From Dendrobium chrysotoxum (taxonomy: Eukaryota > Streptophyta > Magnoliopsida > Asparagales > Orchidaceae): DNA of 64,000 nucleotides. The first letter of the stretch is position 1. The number at the start of each line of letters is the position of its first letter. The DNA lies in contig CM034304.1 in the NCBI GenBank assembly GCA_019925795.1, forward strand, positions 12,649,471-12,713,470, given 5' to 3'. Below the pieces are notes generated by a model. That model did no database searches. It saw only the letters and a list, made by a program, of their open reading frames with translations, and was not told where the DNA came from. The position numbers and the translations under genes were made by a program. This document shows, in pieces, positions 33,358 to 44,469 of this stretch.

Positions 33358-33533
33358 AAAAGGGGGAGTCAGTGTAGTAGTTTCTATTCTTGTTATGTTT
33401 TATAGTTGTAATTTCTGTATTGATTTAGTTGTTAAATGAAAATTAAAAAAAGAAAAATTATTTTTCGATCTTCTAGTTGTCTTATTTTTTAAACTACTGC
33501 ACAAATATTTGCCATCATCAAAAAGGGAGAGAT
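33358..33533 (+). promoter_or_regulatory. Two polypurine tracts of element A
   Basis: AAAAGGGGGAG at 33358-33368 and AAAAAGGGAGAGAT at 33520-33533, the second directly before the 3' LTR. Confidence 0.8.
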
Positions 33534-35155
33534 TTTTGCAAATTTGGTTTTGATGATGACAAACATGTTTCTACTGTGTTTTGCTTGACTAACCCGTTTC
33601 AGGCACAGAAGATCACGAGCAACTCGAGCCAACTCAAGATCGGGTCTAAGTGTGTCTAAGTGTATTATTTTCCTTTTCTTGAGTCAATTGTAATGTAACT
33701 GATCCCCTAGCTAAGTAACCTTGCACACACACACTTAGGGGGAGAGCTTGAGTGAATTAGAGTTTCTATTCAAGTTTTTGTTCAGATCGTCATGGATGAT
33801 AGTCACATCATCCTAGATGATCAGGTAAAAATAAAAACCCTAATTAGGGCGACCAAGTTAAGTGTGTCTGATTAAGCAGATCATCCTGGACGATCCTTGG
33901 ATCGTACAGGATGATATGCTCAAATCAGAAATTCTCAGCCGTTAGATTAAGTTAGGCAAGTTTTTATTTTAAGATATTTGGTCTAATCGTCCTGGATAAT
34001 ACGTGTATCGTCCTGGACGATACAGTACAATCATGCCTAAATTAGTCTGGTAATTAAGGAAAGCAATTAAGACTTGATTGATACGATCATATCGTCCCGG
34101 ATGATCGCAAGATCGTCCTGGATGAAAATGATCGTCTAGTGTGTTTCAGCTGTACGTCCCGAACTATGTTCAGGACAATTTGGGCACTTTTTGAACTGAT
34201 CGTATAAGATGATATCCCAATCGTCCTGGACGATCAAGTCATTTTTGAGTTGTCCAGCACAAGTTTCTCTGGATGACCCGAACCGTCTTCTGGATGAAAT
34301 TCCTCAATTTACACTAATCATCCCGGATGATCGCAGAATCGTACGAGACGATATGAACAACTTTTTCTACTGATCATCTAGAAGAGCTAGATCGTCTAGG
34401 CTGAAGCAGCTGATTTTGAACTGATCATACAGGACGATCTATCAATCGTCCTAGATGATCTTGGTTGACCTATTGAGATTTAGGAAAAATTTGAAGCTCT
34501 CCTATAAAAGATCTTTTTCTTTTAACAAGAAAAATCTTTTGCCACTTTCTTTTCCAAAGAAACCATAGAGATAGAGAGAGTTTGGGAGAGAGAGAGGATC
34601 TTATGAGGGGGAGTTCGTGAGGGGTTCACGAAGGTTGCTCCAAGAAAGGATCAGAGTCTTCTTCTCCGCTCTTCGTCTTTCATCGTGTTGGTGTTCTTGG
34701 TGAGAGGATCGTTCGCAAGAAGATCCGAGGTTCTCTGCCTGCTTCAGGAGGAAGTAAAAGGAGGTTGGGTTCTCTACCTCACCGTGTGGTGGAAAGGAGG
34801 TTTTTATATAGGCTTCTCCGCCTTGTTGTGGGAGCAAAAGGAGAGACACTTTGAGTTAGTGCAATACCCGGAGGGGAGGCTCCGGGGAGTGGACGTAGGT
34901 CAAGTTGACCGAACCACTATAAAATTTGCTGTGTTCATTCTAATTACTATCTACACTTTTATTTTTTTCTGTAATTAACTGCTTGGGTGAAATTGTGTTC
35001 GATCTTTTCGTTTGATTGTCTTATTCGTTTCCGCTGCAAAACATCGAAAAGGTTTTTACTGTTGCTCTCAAATTTTTAAATAACCAATTCACCCCCCTCT
35101 CTTGGTTAGCCTCGGGACTAGTTCATCAGGGCTTAACATCCCTATCAAACTTTCA
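33534..35155 (+). repeat. Element A 3' LTR
   Basis: 1622 bp, full length, starting TTTTTGCAAAT (terminal G changed) and ending CAAACTTTCA, followed by GGATA. Palindrome array about 33785-34460, TATAAAAG near 34504, about one copy of the leader repeat at 34730-34770. Many CG sites in the array have become TG or CA. Confidence 0.92.
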
Positions 35156-36420
35156 GGATATGAAGAGATTACAGTTAGAGATGATTTCTTCTACTGATTG
35201 GGATTCTATTATATTGGCTCAGATAATTATTTAACCTTTTTTACAAGAAAAGATTCAAGAAGTTTAGAAGTTAGATATATAGTATCCAAAGTTGATTGAT
35301 CATATTAGATTTGGCAAGAAATTTGAAATACGAGTATTTAATTATAGCATTATCTTCTACAAGAATAAATTATGGATTCTTATTTTTAAAATATAAGGCA
35401 AGATATTTTGCACGAGGCTCATTATTCAGGCTATACTATTCATCCAGGAAGTAGTAAAATGTATAGTGATTTAAAAGATCTATTTTGGTGGCTTGGATTG
35501 AAAAAATATGTTATTGATTTTGTTTCTAAATGTGAAACCTATTAGTTAGTGAAGGTCGAGCATCATCGACTCAGAGATTTTTTATAGCCATTACCCATTT
35601 TAGAGTAGAGATGGGAAGAGGTGACTTTTGATTTTTGCATGTTGAGACAGGGACATGATGTTATTTGGGTTATAGTAGATCATTTGACAAAATTTTCCCA
35701 TTTTATTCTGATCTGATAGTCTAATTTTATACACAGATTGACACAAGTATATATGTATGAGATTTTTAGATTATATGGGATTTTGAAGATTGTAATTTCT
35801 AATAGGGATGGCAAGTTTACCTCTAGACTATGGAGGGGCATTCATCAAGGATTGAGTATAAAACTTCATTTTAGTATGAGTTTTCATCCTCAGACTGATG
35901 GACAGTATGAAAAGACTATACAGTAATTGGAAGATCTTCTACAACTCTATATTCTAGATTTTGGGGGTAGTTGCAAAGACCATATTCCTTTAATTGAATT
36001 TGCATATAATAATAGTTTTAAGTCAAGTATAGATATGGCTCCATATAAAGCTTTATATAGTAGAAAATATAGGACCCCTCTATCTTGGACAAATATGCAT
36101 GTGAGATATCTGATTAGGCCATCCTTAGTTAATGATGCAATTTTAAAGATTTATTTGATTAGAGATAGATTAAAGGTTGTATAAGACTGACATTGATAGT
36201 ATTTTAATGGTAAGCATATGACTGTGGAAATTTGATAGGAGATTTTAGATATGAAGACCTTATCGATAAAAGGCATTAGCAGATTTGGTAAAGAAAGTAA
36301 ATTGAGTCCAAGGTATGTTGGGACATTTGAGGTTATTGAAAGGATTGGAAAATCTACCTATAAGTTACAGTTACTAAATCACATGTCTAAAATGCATAGT
36401 GTATACTACATGTCTTTTTT
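35156..36420 (+). pseudogene. pol: G1 right part: integrase remnant
   Basis: Resumes G1 after element A. Matches G2 40670-41880 and typical chromovirus integrase: a zinc-region remnant (CETY*LVK near 35535), core with the FHPQTDGQ-E-TIQ motif (35883-35926), then DFGGSCKDHIPLIEFAYNNSFKSSIDMAPYKALYSRK (shown here as its parts DFGGS at 35957 and MAPYKALYSRK at about 36034). It breaks off after HSVYYMSFL, near 36420. Stops at 35924, 36182 and earlier make it non-functional. Confidence 0.82.
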
Positions 36421-36789
36421 GTCTTCCTGATCACCCGTAATTTCACTTCTCTGCTGCCTACCAGCTTGTGATTTCATCTTCCGGCTCATTAGTGATTTTG
36501 TTTCTTGCATCTGAGCTTCTGTCCCACCCATTTGTGATCCTATTTCCCTCACTATTTCATCTTCATGCTCTTTCATCTTTTATGTGCGACTGATTTCCCT
36601 CCCTCTTATACACTCAAGCTGGCTCGCAAGTAATTGAGCCAAGCATAAGCTAGATTGAACTCAAGTTCAATAATTTAACGAGCTTAAAATTTTGCTTGAG
36701 CTCGAGCTCAAAGCTTGATAAGCTCAGCTCGCAACCATGTTAACGAGCCGAGCTTGAGCTAGCTCATGAGCATGCATGCCTTTCTTACA
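36421..36789. repeat. Unassigned insert with AGCTCGAGCT-type inverted repeats
   Basis: Replaces the 3' end of G1. From about 36615 to 36775 it has repeated GAGCTTGAGCT, GAGCTCGAGCTC and GAGCCGAGC units in both orientations, a pattern I associate with ends of plant DNA transposons, though I cannot name one. No gene. Confidence 0.4.
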
Positions 36790-37467
36790 CCCCTACTATA
36801 AGGCATATTTTGGTTGAAAAAGAGGCCATGTTATGGTGCCTGCAGGCATGTTCTAGTACTATAAGCACAATGTGAATTATAAGGGGCCAAAAAATTTTTA
36901 GATTTTATTTGGGATTGAAGAAATATGTTATGTTCTATTATGTGATATAAATTCTAGTTCATTTAACAACTAAATATATCTATTTGGATAACTGTTATGA
37001 TTATATTACTTTGCTCAGCACAGTGATTTATTATACTACATTTAAATATATAAGAAAATATTTAATAAAAAAATTAGACTTTTAGATTGGTATTTATGGC
37101 TTGTTGAGTTGTTTTAGCTCATTGTAGTTTTGCATTCTTTTTTTAGGGTCTGGGAAAGGAAAGGAGCCTGTTGATTAGTATTTTAGGGTCTGATCTGAGT
37201 TTGTAAAGGTTTTTCTCTATTTGTATTTTTGTATAATCATGGCTAGCTTTTATTATGTTTTTCTCTGCTCTCTATTTTATAGCTATATATTATTATGTAG
37301 ATCTTATATATACATTTTATTGAAATGAAAGAGATTTTTTTGGATGAGTTATTTTTTATATACTGGATATAATTAACAACTCTGTAGTCTATGATTTATT
37401 TTAAAGTTTAAATTAGAAGAAGGAATTTAAAAATTTTCAAAATTAGTTCTTAAATTTTCTTGTCACA
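36790..37467 (+). repeat. Truncated LTR at the left of G2
   Basis: Matches the last 700 bp or so of G2's 3' LTR (43200-43924), at roughly 85-90% by eye near the end. It ends in TGTCACA, the complement of the TGTGACA that opens the LTR. The first kilobase is missing. It could be G2's 5' LTR or a 3' LTR of G1 that the two share. Confidence 0.7.
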
Positions 37468-37734
37468 GCTCGACATAATAGAAATTGATTTGTAGGTCAA
37501 CTGGGGTAGCTTATAGTCTATCTGAGCATTCATTTTATTTATTTTTCATGTGCATGTATATCCACTTATGTGTATTCTATGTGATATGAATTAACCAGAC
37601 TCAAATACAATAGATGGGTAGAGTGCTAGTTAGGTAGCCCCAATATACAGTAATACTATGATAGTTCGGTTTGATACAATTTCTCAATTTGTTAGTCTGA
37701 TAACTCAAATAATGGTTGAGGCATAGAGCATAGT

Positions 37735-38600
37735 TCCTTTTATTAGATTTGATGATATAGACAAATATTTACATATATTTTTGAGATTGAAGCCTTTGAG
37801 ATATGAGGGAATTGTTTAGCCCAGAGTAATAGAGGATTGGTTAAGGTGACTAGAGAAGATATTTGACGGTGTGTAGTGTTCTCTTGAGACTAAAGTATTA
37901 TTAATAGTTTTTCTATTAGATAGTGATGTAGAGCACTGGTGGATAGGCTAGTAGAAGGAGAAATTTTAAGGGATATTGAATTCTTTGATTAGCTAGGATA
38001 AAATTTTTTATGTATTTCAAGCTGGGTTTGTGCCACCTTTTGCACATCAATAGTTGCAAGAGACTTTTTTGAGACTAGTTCAAGGGAGCAAGATAGTTAT
38101 GCAGGATGAGGTAGAGTTCAGTAGTTTGGCCAAATATGCTTCGTAGTTGGTTAGCACTCCTGTGGAGAAGTGCTATAAGTTTTTTAGGGGACTTTGAGAC
38201 AGTTTGAGGCATCCATTAGTTCCATTTCATATTTCTAATTTTTTTGAGCTTATGGAGAGTGCTTGATTAATTAAAAATGATCTAATAGGTACTTAGCAGT
38301 AGTAGATTACTAGTAGAAAGAATTTTAGCAGTGAGACTCCTAGTAGTGGATTTTTTTGGGAAGTAGAGCATATTTGTACCCGGAGAGTCTAAGAAAGGTG
38401 GATAGCTCTGAGTAGGGGTAGTGTTATTGGTTTTGGGAGTTTTATTAGTGGAGCACCTATCTGTCATAATTATGGTAGATGTTATTTTATTCAGAGCTAT
38501 AGGATGACTAAATAGTATTTTTGGTGTGATCAGACTGAACACAAGGTGGTGGAGTGTCCACAGGTAGGAAATGACCAATATTTTGAGCATAGATCTGAGA
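37735..38600 (+). pseudogene. gag: G2 gag remnant
   Basis: Readable Gag core (LKPLRYEGIV, WLR-LEKIFDGV, FQAGFVPPFAHQ) with stops throughout, and a knuckle YFWCDQTEHKVVEC near 38514-38557 whose first Cys is Tyr. Confidence 0.7.
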
Positions 38601-39290
38601 TTTTTATTAGACAAGCAAGGAGGCCAAGGATTGTTCTACTTTATACATTTATTGAGAGTTCTTGTAATTGAGATTGTGGTTTTGGTTCTATGGTATGGAG
38701 GCCCTTAGATAGTGATCAGAGGAAGTCTAGTGATTCTGTTGTTGTATCACTAGTTCTGGCATGTGTGTATAATTTAACTCAGTAGGAGGCTCAAGATGTT
38801 CTAGATATGGTTATAGGTATGACTTACATTTCTGATTAGCTATGTCTTATTTTATTCAATTTTGGGGTCAATCATTTATTTATTTTTTAGCATTTACTTT
38901 ATTTATTGTGCTTGCCTACCATTATACTACCTTTTTCTCTATTTGCTACTTTACCAAATGGAGATGGTATGATAGTTAGTAAACTTTATATCTATGACAT
39001 TAAAAATTTTTATAAGTAGTGCAAGTCCAATTTGATTTTATTTCCTATTTCTAAGTATGATGTTATTTTGGGTATGAATTGATTGAGTCAGTATGAGGCT
39101 TAGATTGATTGTTTGAAAAAATGAGTCACGTAGTTTTTGGGTAGTGAGAGTTATATATTCTATGGAGTTAGAGGTATTTTGTCATATTTAATCTTTACTG
39201 TGAATGAACATAAGTTATGAAAAAAAGAGTTGCATGATATTTTGGTATTAGTTTAAGATAGGAGGGTGGATTCTTATTCTATTACTAATG
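38601..39290 (+). pseudogene. G2 protease remnant
   Basis: The active-site stretch reads LFNFGVNHLFIF near 38859-38894 in place of LFDSGASHSFI, so the catalytic Asp is lost. Stops on both sides. Confidence 0.5.
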
Positions 39291-40240
39291 TTCCAGTAGT
39301 GCAGGACTTCTCATTTATATTTTCCAAGGAGTTAGTCAGTTTACCTCTGGATAGAGATATAGAGTTATGTATCGATATATTTTTGGGTATGGTCCTGATT
39401 TCCAAAGCTTTGTATAGGATGACACTTAAGAAGTTTCAAGATTTAAAAGTCTAGCTTTAGGAGTTAGTTGACAGGGGATTCATTCATCCTAGTGTGTGTC
39501 CATGGGGAGCACCTATTTTGTTTGTAAAGAAAAGGGATTGCATGATGCACGTATGCATTTATTAAAGATAGTTGAATAAAATATCTACTTAGAATGAATA
39601 ACCCTCTGCCATGGATTGATGATCTATTTGATCAGCTCGTTGGATCTTTTATATTTTTAAAAATTGATTTATGATATGGCTATTATCAGGTGAGGATAAG
39701 ATATGCTGATGTGATGAAGACTACTTTTAGTATGAAATATGAAAACTTTTAGTCATGCCTTTTAGGGTGACTAATACGCCAACCATCTTTATGGATATGA
39801 TGAAAAGAGTATTTAGAGATTATTTGGATAATTTTATTATTTTTTTATAGATGATATTTTGGTTTATTTTATTTCTAAGGAAGATCAAGCTATACATCTG
39901 AGGATTATTTTGGAGACTCTAAGGTAGCATCAACTATATATAAAATTCTTTAAATTTAAGTTTTGGTTAAAAAGTATTTCTTTTCTAGTGCACATGGTGA
40001 ATAGTGCCGGTCTTTCTACATTTCCCTAAGAGTTCAAGAAATTACTTATTGGCTGAGGCCTACTACTCTATTTGAGATATATAGTTTCTTGGGTATAACG
40101 GATATTACTAGAAGTTTGTGAAGGAGTTTTCTCATATTTTTGCACCTCTAACGAGACTAACTCAGAAGTTTATAGCTTTTTTTGGGGGCACCATAGTATG
40201 AGGCCATTTTTTGAAGATTAAAGAATTTTTTGACTTCTGC
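39291..40240 (+). pseudogene. pol: G2 reverse transcriptase remnant
   Basis: Opens with a protease-RT linker (ELVSLPLDRDIELCID at about 39330-39380), then HPSVCPWGAPILFVKK, and FIDDILVYF near 39846-39873 with both catalytic Asp kept, unlike G1. Interrupted by stops and frameshifts. Confidence 0.78.
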
Positions 40241-40660
40241 TCCAATTTTGACTCTTCCCATTGGTATAGAAAAAATTTAGGTATTTAGTGATACTTCAAT
40301 GAAAGGTTTGGGATGTGTTCTAATGAAACATGATAGAGTTATAACTTATGCTTCTAGATAGTTGAAACAACACGAGAGGAACTATTTGACATATGATCTA
40401 GAACTTGATAGTATAAATTTTGCTCTGGGAATCTGAAAAAATTATCTGTACAGTGTAAGGTGTGAGATTTTTATTGATCATTAGAATTAAAATATATATT
40501 CACTCAGAAGGATTTGAATCTAAGGTAAAGGAGATGGCTTGAGTTGATCAAAGACTATGATATGACTATTTAGTATCAATCTAGTAAGGCTAATGTGGTA
40601 GTAGAGTCTCTAAGCAGGAAGTCTTCTAAATTTTTATGTATTCAGCTTTCTTATGATGAG
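40241..40660 (+). pseudogene. pol: G2 RNase H remnant
   Basis: Readable fragments: GLGCVLMKHDRVITYASRQLKQHERNY-type sequence near 40305-40385 and FTQKDLN near 40500. Shattered by stops. Confidence 0.7.
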
Positions 40661-42170
40661 TCTCTGATACGAGATATGGAGAGATTATAGTTGAAGGTGA
40701 TTTCTTTTACTGATCAAGATTTTGGTATTTTTGCTCAGATGATCATTTAATTTTCTTTACAAGAAAAGATTTAAAAAACTTTGAAGTTTGATGCAGGATA
40801 TTTGAAGTTAATTGATCAGATTAAATATGATAAGAAATCTAAATTACAAGTATTTAATTCTAGTATTATCTTATGTAAGGACATATGGTAGATTCTTAGT
40901 TCAAGAGATTTGAGATATGTAATTTTGCATAAGGCTCATTATTCAGGCTACACTATTCACCGAGGTACCTGTATAATATATAATGATCTAAACGATCTAC
41001 TTTGGTGGCTTGGATTGAAGAAGAATGTTGTAGATTTTATAAAAAAATGTGAAGCCTGTCAGTTAGCGAAGGTAGAATATCAATGATCCGGAGGTTTTCT
41101 GTAGCCATTATCCATTTCACAGTGGAAATGGAAAGATGGGACTATAGATTATATTATGGGTTTTTCTAGGTCAAGATAGGGACATGATGCCATTTGTGTT
41201 ATAATGGATCTTCTGACAAAGTCTGCTCATTTCATTTCAATCTAACAATCTGATTTAATAGATAGATTGACGTAGCTATATTTACGTAAGGTTATTAGAT
41301 TACATGGGATACTAAAGGTTATGGTTTCTGACAGAGATAATAAGTTTACCTCTAGAGTGTGGAGAGGTATTCAATAAGATTTGGGTATGAAATTGCATTT
41401 TAGTACGATATTTTGTCCTCAGACTGGAAGATCTTTTGAGGTTATATGTTTTAGATTTTAGTGGTAGTTAGGAAGACCATATTCCTTTGATCGATTTTGC
41501 ATACAATAACAATTTTCAGTTAAGTATAGGTATGGCTCCATATAAATCTCTATATGTTAGAAAATGTAGGACCTTTCTTTCTTGGATAGAGGTTGGTGAA
41601 AGACATTTGATTGGGCTAGCCTTGGTTGATGATGCTATTGAAAAGATCTATTTGATCATAGGTAGATTGAAAGCTATATAGGATAGACTACGATAATATT
41701 TTGATGCTAAGAATTGGGCTATATAATTTCAGGTAGGAGATTTTGTATATTAGAAGATTGGGCCGATAAAAGGCATTAATAGGCCTGGCACGGAAAGAAA
41801 GTTTAGTCCAAGGTATGTTTGACCCTTCAAAATTATTAAACAGTTTGAGAAGTTTGCCTATAGTTTATAGTTATCAAATTATATGTTTGAGATTCATAAT
41901 GTGTTTCATGTTTTACTTTTAAGAAAATGAGTATTTGATAGAGTATCTATTGAAGATATTGAAGTATGTCGATATCTAAATTACAGAGAACCATAGAGGA
42001 TCCAACCTTATGATGCTAGAAAGTTAAGAAATAAACAAATTACAATGTTTAAAGTTTAGAGTAAGAATAAAATTAAAAGAGAAGCTAGTTGAAAAAAAGG
42101 AATCTTACATGAGATAGCTATATTGAGGTTTATTCTAACTTATTTTAGTGTTGAAATATCGAGGATGATA
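40661..42170 (+). pseudogene. pol: G2 integrase and C-terminal remnant
   Basis: HHCC remnant near 40930-41060 (CEACQLAKV), core with DRDNKFTSRVWRGIQ near 41330, IDFAYNNNFQLSIGMAPYK from about 41490, then the GPF-V-E motif (YVGPFKIIKQ-like) near 41810-41850. Many stops. No complete chromodomain is recognisable. Confidence 0.75.
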
Positions 42171-42191
42171 TTATTTTGAGGATAGGAGGGT

Positions 42192-43924
42192 TGTGACACC
42201 TCAAAATTTAGCATTTGGTTTAACATGTTTTGCCCAATTTGATAGAGGTAATTATTTGATTTTTTATACTTTGAACTTTTTGGCATGCATTTGGGGATGA
42301 TATTTGTGTATGAGAAAAGTCCGCATGTGTTTTGGAGTGAGTTCTAAGGGTTTGAGTGCATCTTGGTAAAATCTAATTGTTTTCCCTGAATGCCTAGGTG
42401 TTATGTGTTCTCTCGCCTTAACGTTGAACAATGGTGCTTAAGTGTTGAATAGTGACATTATGGTGTTATAAGCTTTAGAATTTAGAAACTAAACTATCAT
42501 CACGATGCTCAATTAGTGGCGCCTAAGCATTGGGTAATTTTCTACACTTAAATATAATTTAATTCCACTATTCCATTCTTTTGAGCACCATGTCAGTCAA
42601 AGTAGTGAGAGAATGAAAGGAATTTTATGATAGAAAGAAAGGGATATGGGCTTCTTCAGGTCATTTTTAGCCATCAGTCCAGTTTTGATAGTTATCCAGA
42701 ATGAGGTAGGTCATATTATATCTATCTTAGCTTTAAAAAATATAAAGTTTTTTAGTTAAATTTATATTTTTGTTACAAAAAAACTAAGGTATCATTGCAC
42801 TAGTAAAACTTTTAGTTTAGTTTTTTATATGTTATAGAGATTGAGATTTTGAATATTATTTAGAAATTTATATCAAGAGTTTTAGAATTTATGCAGTTTT
42901 TATTAAAAAGAAAATAATATAAACTCTGAAAAATAGTGATGTAGTACGATTAAAGTTAAATATTGTTCTATACAATCTCTGGTAATTTGATTATATTTTG
43001 AAACTGTGAATTCTTACTCAGCAGAATTTTCTGTTGCCAACCATTATAGAAAACTGTAAACATATGATTAATGCTCAATTTTGTTTTAATTACTTTAATA
43101 TAATGAAATATGTGTTTACACGATTGAATCATATACTTTATTGTTGAATTAAAAAGTTTTTGGAAAATTATTGTGAAAAGAATAATATATTCTAGTGCCT
43201 ATAAAACATGTTCTGGTGGCTAAAATGCTATAATCTGGTGCCTATAAGGTATGTCCTTATGAAAAAAGATGATATTTTCTTGTGCCTATGGGCATGTTCT
43301 GGTTCTATCAGAATAATGAGAGTTATAAGTGGCCAAAATCCTTTTAGATTTTGTATGGGATTAGAGACATATGTAATTTTTTATTTTGTGATATGAATTT
43401 TAGTTTATTGACTGCTCAAAATTATTATTTGAATTTTTAGATAGCTGTTATGCTCTTTTTACTTCAATTAACAAAGTGATTTATTATACTATATTTAAAT
43501 ATTCTAAAAAAATATTTAATAAAAAATATTTAGAAATTTAGATCAATGTTTGTGGCCTATTGACCTATTTTAGCTCACTGTGATTTTACGTTCTATTTTT
43601 AGGGTCTAAGAAAGGAAAGGAGTTTGTTGATTAGCAGTTTAAGGTCTGATTTGAGTATGTATAAGTTTTTGTTTTGTTTTGATTTTTGTAAGTCATGGCT
43701 AGCTTTTCCTATATTTTCCTCTGCTCTCTATTCTATAGCCACATATTGCAGTGTAGATCTTTTATATACATTTTGATGAAATGAAAGAGATTTTGTTGGA
43801 TGAGTTATTTTTTATATACATGATATAATTAGTAGCTCTATAGTCTACGGTTTATTTTAAAGTTTAAATTGGAAGAAGGAATTTGAAAATTTTTAAAACT
43901 AAATCTTGGGATTTGCTTGTCACA
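42192..43924 (+). repeat. G2 3' LTR
   Basis: About 1.73 kb. Starts TGTGACACCTC after the purine tract and ends TGTCACA, a 7-base inverted pair. The match with the left LTR continues for about 14 more bases past this point (GCT-GA-AT-ATAG), so the true end may be slightly further right. No gene inside; a 62-codon open frame at 43208 is AT-rich chance. Confidence 0.7.
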
Positions 43925-44469
43925 GCTTGATATGATAGGTTATACCCATTAATGGGTCTTATCATGTTTGGTAATGACTAGTCCTATAAGGTCATTTTAA
44001 AAATTTTAACTACTTATGGTCAATTGCGATTAACAATGGATCAATAATAACTTTAAATGATCCTAAGATGAGTTAGAATAATTTGGAGTCAATGTCAAGC
44101 TCTGTGTTTAGGGTTTTAACCTAACGAAGTTAACTATTTAGGGATTTAGGATTTTTTTATGTTTTGGTCAAAATTGAGTTAAACATGGTCAAAAGGATTT
44201 TGACCATGATCACACTCTAAGTCAAAACACTCTTAAGAGAATTTAAGCGTTTAAACTCAATTCACAAGTCAGATGATCACTTTTATGATTTTAGGTGATT
44301 TTGGGTTTAAGGTTTAACTTTAATCAAATTAGGGGTTGACTAACACTCTTTAAACCATAGGTTTAGTCTAGGAATGGGTCTATGACCTCTAAGATGAGTC
44401 CAAGGGTCAATGTTTATCTTGGGTTTATGATGTTTAGGTAGTTTTTTGTATTTTTGTTTTATTGGATCC
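43925..44469. other. Unassigned sequence between G2 and H
   Basis: AT-rich, with scattered TTGACC/GGTCAA words like those in 55385-57168. H is inserted at its right end (GATCC at 44465-44469). No gene seen. Confidence 0.5.

Larger units (their letters stand above)
4709..35155 (+). mobile_element. Element A: Ty1/copia Sirevirus-type retrotransposon, split by B
   Basis: It has a 5' LTR, primer site, gag, pol, a post-pol palindrome array, an accessory reading frame, two polypurine tracts and a 3' LTR. GGATA flanks it exactly on both sides (4704-4708 and 35156-35160), and G1 coding sequence continues across. The interior is interrupted by element B (13551-32878); without B it is about 11.1 kb. 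In the first 185 bases or so of the two LTRs I count about 12 differences, the most of the three nested copies. All its genes are broken. Confidence 0.92.
37468..42191 (+). mobile_element. Element G2: decayed Ty3/gypsy (Tekay/Del-like) interior
   Basis: Gag, protease, RT, RNase H, integrase and a C-terminal region in that order, all with many stops. The C-terminal region (VGDFVY..., then HNVFHVLLLRK, then YDARKLRNKQITMFKV near 42010-42060) is of the kind found before chromodomains of Tekay-type chromoviruses. Ends at a GGATAGGAGGG purine tract (42180-42190) before the 3' LTR. Confidence 0.82.
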
